From: Ailurus styani
Taxonomy: Eukaryota; Chordata; Mammalia; Carnivora; Ailuridae
Length of the DNA: 64,000 nucleotides
Assembly (NCBI GenBank): GCA_002007465.1
Contig: LNAC01000102.1
Coordinates: 2,566,469-2,630,468, forward strand
Reading direction: 5' to 3'
The translations under genes were made by a program, and so were the position numbers. How positions within the stretch are numbered: the first letter of the stretch is position 1; the number at the start of each line of letters is the position of its first letter. Below the pieces are notes generated by a model. That model saw nothing but the letters and a program-made list of their open reading frames with translations, did no database searches and had not been told where the DNA came from. Shown one piece after another: positions 19,375-30,589 of this stretch.

Positions 19375-20110
19375 CAAATGCAACACTTCTTTCTCTTGGC
19401 CTTGAAGATTCAATCTCCAAGATGTACTTAAACCTCATTAGCTACTCCCTCTCACTCTCTTGTAGGAATCTCCTTTTTTGTTCAACCTTTAAAATTTGCT
19501 GGGCCCAGGACTTGATCCTCAGCATCTTGTGTTTAGAATCCTTACATTTTCCCTAGATGGTCTTATCCATTTCCAGGTTCTAAATACCATCTATTAAACT
19601 TTGTATTTTGGAATATCTTGGGACTGGATATCAGGCTATCTTATTACACACTACTATGTACTCATTCCCTGGATGATGCTATTAGTTTCAGACTTTCAAA
19701 CATTATCTACCAGCAGAAAATTCTTACACATACCCATCTTGACTCTGTTTTCTAAATTTTAATCCCTTTTTCTGTATGTCTGAAAAAAATCTCCATTTGG
19801 TGTCTCACAAGATTCTCAAAGTGAACACTGTTCAAAATCCACTGTAAGGGGCTTTTCCTTCCATTCCTAAGATTTTTCTTCTTTAGTGTTTCATATTTCA
19901 GGAATGGCCCTAACTTCCACTCAGTTTTTGGTGTTAGGAATAAATATCCATTTGTTCAGATTTCAACTCCATTTCCTCTAGTTTTCTTCTAAATCTTGGT
20001 AGGGGAGGAAAAAAACCCTAAAGAGCCTAAAAACAAGGTTCGGAAGAGTCGCAGAGTGAAAAGTCACAGGGATGAAGGAAGAATGTCTTAAGAAGAGCTT
20101 TATTCACTGT
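19375..20110. other. Stretch without a supported gene
   Basis: Pyrimidine-rich mixed sequence with no exon structure. A remote resemblance to decayed LTR or LINE sequence is possible but I cannot name one. Confidence 0.4.
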
Positions 20111-20111
20111 T

Positions 20112-20840
20112 TTAAATGATGCAGCATCCCTTGTTACGAGAAACATAACATTTCTCTAAATGGAACAACGCTGAAGTCAGTGTCAACAACAGAGGGTGAG
20201 CTTTTAATGGAGATGTTATGATATAATGGGTCAAGGCAGAAAAGGAAGGCAAGAAATGGAAAAGGATAGAATCTAAGGTCAATTCTTTGGAAAAGCTTGG
20301 CTGTGAAAGCATGAAGAGACACCAGATAATGGCTTGGTAGGAGATATGGGGTGCAGAGATAAGTTTGTTGTTTAATGTACTCATTTCTTTCTTTCTATTA
20401 TTTTTAATTTGAAAGAAAGCATATTTGAATGTTGATAGGGAGGGCCCAGTAGAACCGTCAAAGATTGATATAAAGGAAGTGGGATACTCGATGGAATAAA
20501 AATCCTGAGAATGCTGATTGGGATGAAACTCAAAAACATATGATAAATTTGACCCCTGGTAGAAAGACTTGCACCTCTGAGATTGAAGAGAAGACCCCTT
20601 CCTCTGAAATAGCTGCAGGTTAAGATAAATTGGTGGATGAAGTGACGGGAAGATGAGTTTCTGATGCTTTCTGTTTTTGTTGGAGTGTGAGAGCAGGTCA
20701 TCCACTGAAAGTGTCTGGTAAGGGATGTTTGTGGGGGGTGTGAAGAAGATGGGAAATATTTCCCTGAGAGATTGGAAGAATGAACTGAAAAGAAAAGCAT
20801 GGAAGAGTATTGGACAGTCTTCTTGGGAGCCAAACTGCAA
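20112..20840 (-). other. Longest open frame (242 codons), probably non-coding
   Basis: A minus-strand ATG-initiated frame of 242 codons, by far the longest in the window, overlapped by another minus-strand frame of 156 codons. The predicted peptide is rich in F, S, I, L and P, has no domain or signal that I recognise, and includes long hydrophobic/serine stretches typical of translated AT-rich antisense. No splice sites, poly(A) signal or processed-gene hallmarks fit. The region may be an old repeat whose + strand lacks CAT and stop-complement words. I treat it as chance unless conservation says otherwise. Confidence 0.3.
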
Positions 20841-20859
20841 TTAGCAGTCATGAATTCAG

Positions 20860-22140
20860 AGTAATATCAATATGCCTGTTTATTTAATTGCTCCGATGAA
20901 AACTGCTAACATACTGTGTAGATGTTTTCAGGAAGTTGGAAAGGTGGCTGTCACCCAGGGAGGCCACCTGGAAGCTGTCACAAAACCTTACCAAGTGGTG
21001 CTAATCTTAGTGAATCCATCACAGATTGGAGGCTAAGGTGCTGCTATGCAGGATCAGAACTTGATCTACCAGCCTCTGAATGGTCAAACATCTTTTAGAA
21101 GTGAACCTATGTCTCAGAAGCTCACAAGCTATAATGTGTAAGATAGCATCACAATGCATTATTTACAATTATTACTAGAATCGATATGTTCACACTGGCA
21201 TGCTTATAATAGCAGATTATGATCAAATAGGGCTTGATAAACATGAAATTAGAGCAAAGGGGATTAGGTAAATGAATCATATACTGGATGACATAGGATA
21301 TGTAGTTGCCTTCACAGTAGGTATATGTTACCCGTAAGAACAGAGATGCCAGAAGAATTGGGTGGGCCAGGGCACCCCAACTTTGGGAAGCAATGACCTG
21401 CACACAGCCAGTGTAGGCTCTCTACCTCACCACTTTTTCAGCTCTTCTAGTTTGTTCACCCTCTTTCCAAATGAAAAATTTTTTCTTTAGACTTACTTAA
21501 GCCTGGGATCCACTGTGTAACACTAAGTGCTTTACTCCATTTTGGGCGGTTCATAATTAATTCCCACATGGCAATCTTAATTTTCTTCTTTTCCATGTTC
21601 TTGGACTATAGATTGCCAACACAGATCAATCATACCTATACTTTAACAAAATTAGTTTATGATTCTAATAACTTATTAACATTGAATGCAGAAATGCCAA
21701 AATTTCTTAGTTTTTCCCTGACTTTATAACAATTTGTTATTTTTAGTTTGAGATCAGTTGAGAAAGAAGGTGCTAAAGATAATCTTAAAATTTGCAAGTG
21801 ATACATAAAGATTAAATTAAATCATTTTCCTTGACATTTATCAGCAACTTCTGGAGAAAATCTTACAAATCACTTACTGTGAAATCACATACAGTAGTTT
21901 AAACCATAGAACAAATCATGTCTTGTTAATTAGCTGGTTTACACAAAGTAAACAAATAGTACTTTTAACTATAGCTGTGATAGTTTAAAATGAAGTGTGA
22001 CTGTATAGCCCCTCATCCTTTGAATTTCCCAAACTGCTGAATTAAAATTCTGAGTAAAGAAATGTTGAATTATCTTCCCCCACTTTCTCAAACTAGTTCC
22101 ACTCAAAGATTTTTAAAAATCTGCATTAAGAAATTTAATG
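20860..22140. other. Stretch without a supported gene
   Basis: No gene or clearly named repeat. The GC-balanced part at 20940-21070 (cacccagggaggccacctggaagctgtc) resembles the style of decayed LTR or DNA elements without a firm match. Confidence 0.4.
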
Positions 22141-22158
22141 ACCATAGGAATATATTTA

Positions 22159-22370
22159 TTTATTTATTTATTTTTTAAAGATTTTATTTATTTATTTGAC
22201 ACAGAGAGAGAGATTACAAGTAGGCAGAGAGGCAGGCAGAGAGACAGGGAGAGAAGGAAGCAGGCTCCCTGCTGAGCAGAGAGCCCGATGCGGGCCTCGA
22301 TCCCAGGACGCTGAGATCATGACCTGAGCCGAAAGCAGAGGCTTTAACCCACTGAGCCACCCAGGCGCCC
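22159..22370 (-). mobile_element. CAN-SINE with perfect 18-bp TSD
   Basis: Reverse-complement copy with an expanded (TTTA)n tail at its left end, a GATGCGGGCCTCGATCCCAGGACGCTGAG middle and a CCACCCAGGCGCCC head. The TSD ACCATAGGAATATATTTA at 22141-22158 and 22371-22388 is perfect, so this insertion is recent. Confidence 0.96.
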
Positions 22371-22389
22371 ACCATAGGAATATATTTAA

Positions 22390-23660
22390 AGAGAAATGAC
22401 TAACCTTATCAGAGTACACACTTTCCTGAACATTTTTTGCAAAGACCTAAATAATATTTTTTATTTCTTTTAGTTTTATAATCTTGCTCTATTCCATAAA
22501 TCTACCCAGATTTTCTTATGCTCCAACTATTTCTTTGCTGGATACATGCTAAAAGACTATTAAGCAGAAATAATCCTTTAAATATACTCTTCTAGAGGCA
22601 ACCAAATACCTAATTTCTGATCTTCTGCAAGACCACTGTTAGAGGCAAGCCAGAAGTCAGTGCTGGGACCCCATTTCCACAAGTAATCTCAATGCTAAGT
22701 ATTTGCACTGTGCTACTTTAAAGACAACAATAATATTATAACAGTAATGACGATAATAATGAAGCTACTTTTCCCAAACCAGGAACTTTTCTTATGCTGT
22801 TTCAGTGAATTCTATTTAATTCTCAAAGCAAACCTCTCTGGAGATTCGATTGTAGGTCAAAGACCTGTTAGCATGACTCCCATAGACTTCTGGATAAATT
22901 GTCATGGTTCTAGCGCCATACCTCAGAATTCTTGAATCTACTTGGACCAGGCTCTGCTAGCTTGGGGAGGCTGGTAATGAACGAGAGAAGTTCATTCAAT
23001 CCTGACTATGTATCATGCATAAAATAATTCCAGCACTGATGAGAAGTATCTGGCTCAGGTAAAGTTTCCAGCATATTTTCAGGCAAGGCTATTCGTAGGA
23101 TGACCCCAGTCCTATGTATGTAAGGATACCTCTGTAAGAAGACACTTAAGTCTTCTGAAGTTCTGATGTTACTTTATTCCCTTTCTGTATTATCAATCCC
23201 AAATATGTATCTTCCCACCACTTCCATCACCATCCCATTGTCTCCCAATATACCTTTAGCGTGAAGCATCTTCTTCTGCCCTACATGATGTTTATCTCTC
23301 AGGCACTGTCACCATACTGACTTTCTTCCATGTCCTTTAGTTTAGAAAATTCTACTTAATTTGCCCTGATGTTTTCTCTAGATCTTTCCATTACATTTTC
23401 TTTGGATCTTTCTATGTATACTTTAGCCTGTGTATATAGAGTGGTTACAGACCATTACTATCCCTGTTTGCATTAATTAAAGAAAAAAACCTGGAAGGCA
23501 ACCTGATTGAGTAAATTTGTAGTGGTCTCTATCATTCTAGCAAAGGTCTGTGTGGCTTAAATACCTTACATTACCTTATGATCCCAGTGTGATGTGATGT
23601 TAGCCATGGGAACCCAGTTTCTCTCTATTGAGGGATCACTCTAAGTATATTTCACTCACA
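22390..23660. other. Stretch without a supported gene
   Basis: AT-rich sequence without a repeat I can name. The 62-codon + frame at 22747-22935 has no splice context and is probably chance. Confidence 0.45.
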
Positions 23661-23666
23661 GACCTA

Positions 23667-23883
23667 AAGCAGTGGCTCTTAACCAGGGAAAATGTACACT
23701 CAGGGCACATTTGAAAACATCCTTAACCATTTTTGATTGTCATGTCTGGGAGGATACTGGTGCAGACTAGTGGGTAGAAACCAGGGATGCTGCTAAGTAT
23801 CCTGCAAGGCACTGGACATTCTTCTAATAAAGAATTATCTGATCTAAAATATCAATAAGGTTGAGGTTGAGAAATCTTGCTCT
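23667..23883 (+). mobile_element. MER5A-type hAT (Charlie) DNA transposon
   Basis: A non-autonomous element in consensus order: 'cagtggctcttaaccaggg', 'gggcacatttgaaaacatcc', 'tttttgattgtcatgtctggg', 'ctagtgggtagaaaccagggatgctgctaagtatcctgcaaggcac', 'aagaattatctgatctaaaatatcaataaggttgaggttgagaaatcttg'. It is an old, inactive mammalian DNA transposon with no coding capacity. Confidence 0.88.
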
Positions 23884-23889
23884 AAAGTT

Positions 23890-24440
23890 CTTAGATCTTC
23901 AGTAAAACATAACAACACTTAGAGTATTTGTGGAGCTGGTGTGCTTTATCTATTACCTCACCCCATGCATCTGGACTTCTCTGCCAGATGTACTGATCTT
24001 TCCTCATATACTGATCTCTCTGGAACAAAAAGATGATGTTCACTTAGAAGTATTCATGTATTGGATGTTTATTTCCTTAGTATTTATTTTTACATTTTTA
24101 AAGTGACCATAATAAATATGCTTTTCAAACCCCTCAAAAAGTATATGTGGAAAAAAAATTCTAATTCAACTTTCTGCAGTTTGTAATCTACAGTTCTTCC
24201 TCTGATTCAAACATTTAACAATAATGGATAACATGTTAAGAAAAGAACATTAAAAATGCATTACTGTGTTTAAATAAGATTAATGCTTTCATAGATTAGC
24301 AATGAGAAGAAACATACCAACATAGGTTGCCTTTTTATGAGTACAGAAATAGCAGAGGTAAAGAAAAAATTCTACCCTTGCAGAAAGAAAGGGATCCAAA
24401 GTCTTCAGCTCCAACAACAAAACAAAACAAAACAAAAAAC
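23890..24440. other. Stretch without a supported gene
   Basis: No exon or repeat apart from a CAAAA-rich run at 24414-24455 at the border with the L1. Confidence 0.45.
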
Positions 24441-24455
24441 AAACAAACAAACAAA

Positions 24456-25537
24456 ACCCTATTAAAAAAATGAGCAAAGGACTTGAATAGACATTTCTCC
24501 AAAGAAGATCAATGAATGGCCAATAGGCACATGAAAAAATACTTATCATCACTAATCATTATGGAAATGCAAACTAAAACAGTAATGAGATACTATCTCA
24601 TACCCATTAGGATGGCTATTATAAAAATAAAAATAGAAAAGAACAACTGTTGGCAAGGATGTGGAGAAATTAGAATACTTGTGCATTACTGGCGAGAATG
24701 TAAAATGGTATAGTCATTGTGGAAAATAGTTTGGGAGTTCCCTAAAAAATTAAACACAAAATTACTATATGATCCAGCAATTTCTCTTCTGAGTACGTAC
24801 CCCCAAAAATTGAAAACAGAGACTTGACCAGACAATAGTACTTCCATGTTCATTAAAATTATTCACAATAATCTAAAGATGGAAGGAAACCAAGTATCTA
24901 TCAACAGATGAATGGATAAATGACATGTATATACATACAATGGAATATTAATTAGCTTTACAAAGGAAGGAAATTCTTTTTTTTAAAAAGATTTTATTTA
25001 TTTTATTTGACAGAGAGAGACACAGCAAGAGAGGGAACACAAGCAGAGGGATTGGGAGAGGGAGAAGCAGGCTTGCCGCTGAGCAGGGAGTCTGATCCAG
25101 GACTCAATCCCAGGACCCCGGGATCATGACCTGAGCCAAAGGTAGACTCTTCAAACTGAGCCACCCAGGAACCCCTAAAGGAAGGAAATTTTAACATATG
25201 CTACAACCTGGATGAACTTGGAAGACATTATGCCAAGTGAAATAAGAGAGTTGCTGAAAGGCAAATATCTTATGATTCTACTTATATTATGTACATAGAG
25301 TAGTCAAATTCATAGGGACAGAAAATAGAATGGAGGTTGCCAGGGACTGGGGGGTTGGAGGAATAGGGAGTTATTGTTGAATAGGCAGAGAGTTTTAGTT
25401 TGGGAAGATGAAAAATTTCTGTGATGGATGGTGGGGATGATTGCACTACAATGTGGGTATACTTAATGCCACTGAATTGTACACTTAAATGGTCAAAATG
25501 ATACATTTTATGTTATGTATATTTTGCCACAAAAAAA
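24456..25537 (+). mobile_element. LINE-1 3' fragment, split by a CAN-SINE
   Basis: Sense L1 ORF2 C-terminus and 3' UTR: 'gagcaaaggacttgaatagacatttctccaaagaagat', 'caaggatgtggagaaatt', 'gatccagcaatttctcttctgagta', 'gatgaatggataaatgacatgtatata', then 'aatagaatggaggttgccagggactgggg' and 'aattgtacacttaaatggtcaaaatg'. A CAN-SINE divides it at 24976-25176. The frame is broken, and the old L1M-type 3' end implies a pre-carnivoran insertion. Confidence 0.9.
24976..25176 (-). mobile_element. CAN-SINE in L1, perfect TSD
   Basis: Reverse-complement copy of the ACACAGCAAGAGAGGGAACACAAGCAG subtype (no AAGTAGGCAG block). The TSD AAAGGAAGGAAATT lies at 24962-24975 and 25177-25190 in the L1. Confidence 0.95.
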
Positions 25538-25544
25538 GTTGCCA

Positions 25545-25908
25545 GTCCCAAACTGGAAACAACCAAAATGCCTATCAACATTCAAACGGATAGATAAGTT
25601 GTGGAATACTCATACAATAAAATATAACACAATTACAACGCAACAGCATGAATAGATTTAAGACAACATTGATTTAAAGAAGTCAAAGAATACATACTGG
25701 ATAAAATTCCACTTACATGAATATAGCTTCATATAAAACTAATCTATCATTCTGAAATCAGAATAATACCTTTGTGGGGGGAAGAGGCACTGAGGAAATT
25801 TTAGGGGCTGGAAGTGAGTTACATCTTGATCTGGATGGTAGTTATAGGGTGTCTACATATGTGAACTTTACACTGTATATTACACCTAAATTTAAATAGC
25901 AAAAAAAT
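25545..25908 (+). mobile_element. Second LINE-1 3'-end fragment
   Basis: Repeats the L1 3'-end order after the first copy: 'aactggaaacaaccaaaatgcctatcaac', 'gtggaatactcatacaataaaatat', 'gaagtcaaagaatacatactgg', 'gtgtctacatatgtgaactttacactgtatattacacctaaatttaaat'. It diverges strongly from the first fragment, so the two are separate insertions or an old L1 tail pair, not a local duplication. Confidence 0.82.
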
Positions 25909-25950
25909 TCACTGTGCAATGCCTAGTACTTAGGCCAGCCTCACTTCCTA

Positions 25951-25984
25951 AAAAAAAAAAAAAAAAAAAAAAGGGGGGCAATTN
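25951..25984. other. Poly(A)/poly(G) run next to a single N
   Basis: An A homopolymer of about 22 nt then GGGGGG and CAATT precede the N at 25984. Unlike the N at 2927 I see no duplicated flank. It probably marks an assembly gap or an ambiguous consensus base beside a hard homopolymer. Confidence 0.8.
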
Positions 25985-26140
25985 GGAAAAACCTGTAACT
26001 GACTTTACCTGATGTTAAATAGAGCTTCTGGCATGAGGCGGTGGGGATGAAGCCAGAAGGTCGAGATGCGAGAGGAGTTAGACCCTAGCTGAGACCACCA
26101 CAAGGTCAAGTTATTCCACTAGGCAATATCCCAGTGTGCT

Positions 26141-26176
<36 letters not shown>

Positions 26177-27030
26177 CAAGGCTACAATTTAAAACTTTTT
26201 GCATTTCTGAGTAATGACCTTCCACTGTTTACCCTAGGAATCCTTTTGAGAGAGGAAGGGTGGGAAGGGGATTAGAATTTGCTATGGAGGATTACCATGA
26301 GAATAGTATCTTCCACAACTCAAAGTAGTTTTATTCATATTTTTCACGCTAAACTTGAAAAGATTTTAAAAAATGAGGATGTGCTGGCTTCTAATATTTT
26401 TCTCAATATTTAATGTCAAAACATTATTTGGAATATACTACACTTTTCTTTTCACGATTGTAAAAGAAATATAAACTGATTGCCCAATAGCATGCAGGTT
26501 AAAGATTGAGTATCCAGAGTCCAAAGTTGTGAGTGAAGTTTCAAGTGACATCGGGCCAATCCACAGTGCATGTTGTCTTCTTTAACTTCTAGTGCTTGCT
26601 CCTATTTCCTCCCTCTTCTGTAGCACTTGCCTCTCTGGGCTGCATTTTGGAGAGTCAACAATATGAAGAGCAATTCACAATAAGGTATTTTGCTTCTTAG
26701 GAGAAATTGAAGAAGGTTGCATGTAATCCTTGTAGTAAGTCTATAATCTCAATTATTTCAAAACTCAGAAGGTAAAATACTGAAATATTCAAATAATTAT
26801 TAGTTAACATCTTTGTGGTCTACACCCCACATCGGAAGTTAATAGCTGGAATCTGTGATGTTGAGTGATTCATTACCACATTTTATCAATTCCAAGATGC
26901 CTATTTGAAAGTGTTTTAGCATTTTCAAATTGGGATGCATCTTATAATTCTGGTATTTTATGATCATGTTCAGCTAATTAGCAGTCATTACCTAGTAGTA
27001 TAAAAAGCTTCAAGAAAATACCAACATCAA
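25985..27030. other. Stretch without a supported gene, with a (TG)n
   Basis: No exon or named repeat apart from the dinucleotide listed separately. Confidence 0.45.
26144..26173. repeat. (TG)n microsatellite
   Basis: Fifteen uninterrupted GT units; likely polymorphic. Confidence 0.95.
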
Positions 27031-27059
27031 AGGATTTGAGCTTGATGGAATATGGTAAT

Positions 27060-27190
27060 TTAGAGTGGCATATAGAGTGCTTACTACACACCACACACTG
27101 TGTGAAGTGCTAAGAGTGGAGTTAAGAAAAAGTCAGATATAATCCTTGTTTCTCATGGAATGTGCAGGATATTGAAGAAACAGATATTAA
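27060..27190 (+). repeat. Possible L2/MIR-related ancient repeat
   Basis: 'tagagtgcttactacacaccacacactgtgtgaagtgctaagagtggagttaag' followed by 'aatccttgtttctcatggaatg' follows the block order of old LINE-2-type 3' sequences. Decayed. Confidence 0.45.
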
Positions 27191-27282
27191 AATAAAGTAT
27201 AATGATTGATGTAATGGGAAAAACAGGGTAAACATTCTAGATGTTTCTGTGAGTATATTTTTTGTATAGGATTGAAATATTT

Positions 27283-27477
27283 TTTTAAAGATTTTATTTT
27301 ATTTATTTGTCAGAGAGAGAGAGAGAGCATAAGCAGACAGAGTGGCAGGCAGAGGCAGAGGGAGAAGCAGGCTCCCTGATGAGCAAGGAGCCCAATTCAG
27401 GACTTGATCCCAGGACCCTGAGATCATGACCTGAGCTGAAGGCAACTGATTAACCAACTGAGCCACCCAGGCATCCC
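27283..27477 (-). mobile_element. CAN-SINE
   Basis: Reverse-complement copy (AAAGATTTTATTTTATTTATTTGTCAGAGAGAG to GCCACCCAGGCATCCC) with an imperfect TSD around TAGGATTGA(A/T)AT (about 27267 and 27478). GCATAAGCAGACAGAGTGGCAGG is the middle. Confidence 0.94.
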
Positions 27478-27494
27478 TAGGATTGATATTTAAA

Positions 27495-28310
27495 TCAGTG
27501 GACCTGTGTAAAGCAGATTACACTCCATGATGTGTGTGGGCCTCCTTCAGTCAGTTGAAAGCCTGAATAGAACAAAAGACTGACCTCCTCTATTTTACCA
27601 GAGAACTCTGACTAATACAGCAACTTATTCTCTAGGATGGGTGTTTTAATCTCTATCAAATGCTATGCCGTGTTTTATAACAATCATTTATAATACCCCT
27701 ATATTTCCATCCTAAAATTTAATCTATGGATAAATATAACCTACCCAAACAAATGATTAATAATAATCAATATAATGCTATCTATAAGTGTAATACAAAA
27801 TTAAAATAAACTATAATAAAATACACTTATGATAGAATGGTATATATTTCATCATGCGAATGCATAGGCTTGACTACCTAAAAGACATATAATGAAGTAC
27901 ACAAGTGCTTGCAATTATTTGTAATAAATAAGTTGGACTGTATGATGAATAAACAGACCAGAAATTATTCTGTATCAGAAGTAGCAGTAAATGAGGAATC
28001 AAAGGTTTTAGGTGGACACTAAAGTAAAAACTACAGTTAGACAAAAAAGAAAAACATAAAGAACTGAGGTCTGCTTTATGATAAGAGGTAAATAACTTTA
28101 AAGTAAGAATGACATTCTTAATCAACTATAGACTATTAAAATGACAGAAATGAGAAAAAATGACACTCTGATACTCTCATAAATAAGCTGAGCCATATTT
28201 ATTTAAGTATTGTGTCAAAAATACTCTATATGGTATACAAATGTTATCGCATAAAATAGATTTTTTACTTAGAAGTCCACTCGTTGCTTCTAGTCTTAAC
28301 AAGATCATGA
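27495..28310. other. Stretch without a supported gene
   Basis: Very AT-rich, with 'aatcaatataatgctatctataagtgtaatacaaaattaaaataaac'-type text and no repeat I can name. Confidence 0.45.
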
Positions 28311-28324
28311 AGACCATATTCTTT

Positions 28325-28528
28325 GGGCGTCTGGGTGGCTCAGTGGGTTAAAGCCGCTGCCTTCGGCTCAGGTCATGATCCCAGGGTCCTGGGATCGAGG
28401 CCCACATCGGGCTCTCTGCTCAGCGGGGAGCCTGCTTCCTCCTCTCTCCTCTCTCTGCCTGCCTCTCTGCCTACTTGTGATCTCTCTCTCTGTGTCAAAT
28501 GAATAAATAAAATCTTTTTAAAAAAAAA
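28325..28528 (+). mobile_element. CAN-SINE with perfect TSD
   Basis: Full-length young-type copy: GGGCGTCTGGGTGGCTCAGTGGGTTAAAGCC, CTCTCTGCCTACTTGTGATCTCTC, then AAATGAATAAATAAAATC and poly(A). The TSD AGACCATATTCTTT lies at 28311-28324 and 28529-28542. Confidence 0.96.
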
Positions 28529-28542
28529 AGACCATATTCTTT

Positions 28543-29300
28543 GATAGGCAACTAGGAATAGAAGATGAACTGGAAAAAGAAGCAGTCTAGCAGTAAAAAT
28601 TTCAATAAGTTCATAGCACAGATCTTATTACAGTGTTATAAAATTTTTAATACAGAAAGAATACCAGTGAGATTAAGTATTTTATAATATTTATTAATAA
28701 TATTTTATAAGATCCTTTCATTTCATGTATCTTCATTAATTTAATAGTATTTGATTCTAAGTATATTTTAAAGAGTCTTAAAACTCTGCCACCATATTTT
28801 TGCATAAGACAGGCAACTATAAAGGCAGACTGGTATTTAGGGACAGGTCAGTTATTATCTCAAATATCAGTAATGATGATACAGCTGATGTGAAAAATTC
28901 TTGAGAAATTGAAAACAAAACAATGCAATAGTCTATTGATTTGCATAGCAGTCAGATTCTGGAAAAACTTAGAAAATGTACGAAAACAAATTGTTAACCT
29001 TACTGAAATTGACTCCAGAAGACATTCAAGAATTATGAAAAATCCAGAGAAATTCAGAAGCTGTCAGGATTGCTCTCTGAATTGCTCTAGAATCTTTAGT
29101 TAGTGCCCTCTCAATGTCAGTTTACTCTCCCAAGTCATTAGGACAACTGAGAAGCCCCAATATTTTCCCACATGCCCCCTGAGAGGTAGTAAAACCCAGG
29201 CTAATAACTAGGGTCTCGAAGCAAATGACTCACAAACTGCTATCCTGAGCCATGCTTGCCTCCAGCTGCCTACTCCACACCGCCGCTGGATGAATCATCA
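28543..29300. other. Stretch without a supported gene
   Basis: No gene. A 64-codon frame at 28909-29103 has no splice or promoter context. Confidence 0.45.
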
Positions 29301-30585
29301 GCATCTCAAATCTCAGTGTAAGCAAAGCACAATGGATCTCTCCACCCACACCTATTTTCCTTTCTTCAACATGACCCATCTCCAGCAATAGCAACTCCAT
29401 TATTCTAATGTTGCTCAGGTCAAAAACGTTGACTCTTTCCTCTCATCCTGTACGTCTGATCCGATATTGTCTGCTCTAATCAGAGTCTATCAAGAAAGTA
29501 ATCCCTGTCAGTACCCAAGTAATACCATCCAATCATCACTCATCCAGATTAGTGCATGTGTCCTTTTCATTCTAACTCTCAACTCAATTACAGGAGTCAG
29601 ATCATATTTAATTATATGATTCAGATCATATTTACTCCTCTGGTGAAAAAACTCTCAAGCACCTTACCATTTTCCTCAGAGTAAAACCAGTATTTTTGAA
29701 GTATCTGTGAAATCAGCCTCTTCCTTCACTTCTCTGAACTCATTTTGGATCACTCTCTACCTAATTCATTCCTCTTTAGCCACATGGCTACTGTGTTGTT
29801 CCTTGATCATGCTGATCCTACTCCTGCCTCAGGGCCTCTGTACTTGGTGTTCTCACTTCTTAGACTCCTCCTTCAGATGACCTCATGTCTAGCTTCTTTA
29901 TTGCCTGTAGGCCCTTAGTTGAATATCACCTCATCCAACCTTTCTTCATTACCTTGTGTAAAATAGCAATCACTTTCTCACCATGGCCTTTCCCATTCCT
30001 CTTGCGATATGATGTTTGGTGTGCATGTGTGTACACAGATAGGAAAGAGAGAGAAAGATTAATTTTTAAAAACTGGCTCATGTGATGGTGGGGGCAGGCA
30101 AGTCCAAAATCTATAGGCTAGGCCATCAGGCCATCAGGGCAAAGTTGTTGCAATGTTGAGTTCAAAGGCAGTCCAGAGGCAGAATCTCTTTTTCTTCAAG
30201 GAACTTTGATCTTTTCTCTTAAGACCTTCAACTGATTGGATGAAGACCATACACATTATAGAGGGTCTTTTACTCAGCCTACTGATTTAAATGTTAATCA
30301 CATCTAAAAAAATACTTTCACAGACACATCTAGACTGGTGTTTGACCAAAAATCAGGAACTATGGCCTAGTCACCCCGACCCATAAAATTTAACCATCAT
30401 ACCTCTTATTTTGCTTTGTTTCTCCATAGTACTTACCATTATCTGATTTTATATAATTGTTTGTTTATTGCTGTCTTCCTCTACTAATGTGTAAGCTCCT
30501 TTAGGATAGGAACTTAGTCTGTTTACTGATCTGAATGCATACTAGTCACTCTATAAATACTTGTTACATGAATAACTGAATGTAT
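29300..30585 (-). mobile_element. LINE-2 fragment, split by another repeat
   Basis: Antisense L2: 'ccacatggctactgtgttgttccttgatcatgctgatcctactcctgcctcagggcctctgtacttggtgttc', 'gcccttagttgaatatcacctcatccaacctttcttcattacc', then after an insertion 'ttattgctgtcttcctctactaatgtgtaagctcctttaggataggaacttagtctg' and 'tctataaatacttgttacatgaataactgaatg', which is the L2 3' end. Old mammalian LINE, long dead. Confidence 0.85.
30005..30412. mobile_element. Ancient interspersed repeat inserted in L2
   Basis: A block familiar from many mammalian genomes: 'aaactggctcatgtgatggtgggggcaggcaagtccaaaatct', 'gaccttcaactgattggatgaagaccatacacattatagagggt', 'actgatttaaatgttaatcacatct', 'gtgtttgaccaaaaatc'. It interrupts the L2 cleanly. 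I know the pattern as a dispersed, likely LTR-type, element but cannot give its family name with confidence. Confidence 0.7.
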
Positions 30586-30589
30586 TATT

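Noticed and set aside
19153..19413. Lysine/arginine/glutamate-rich minus-strand frame
   Set aside because: It is the translation of the (CTTC)n microsatellite.
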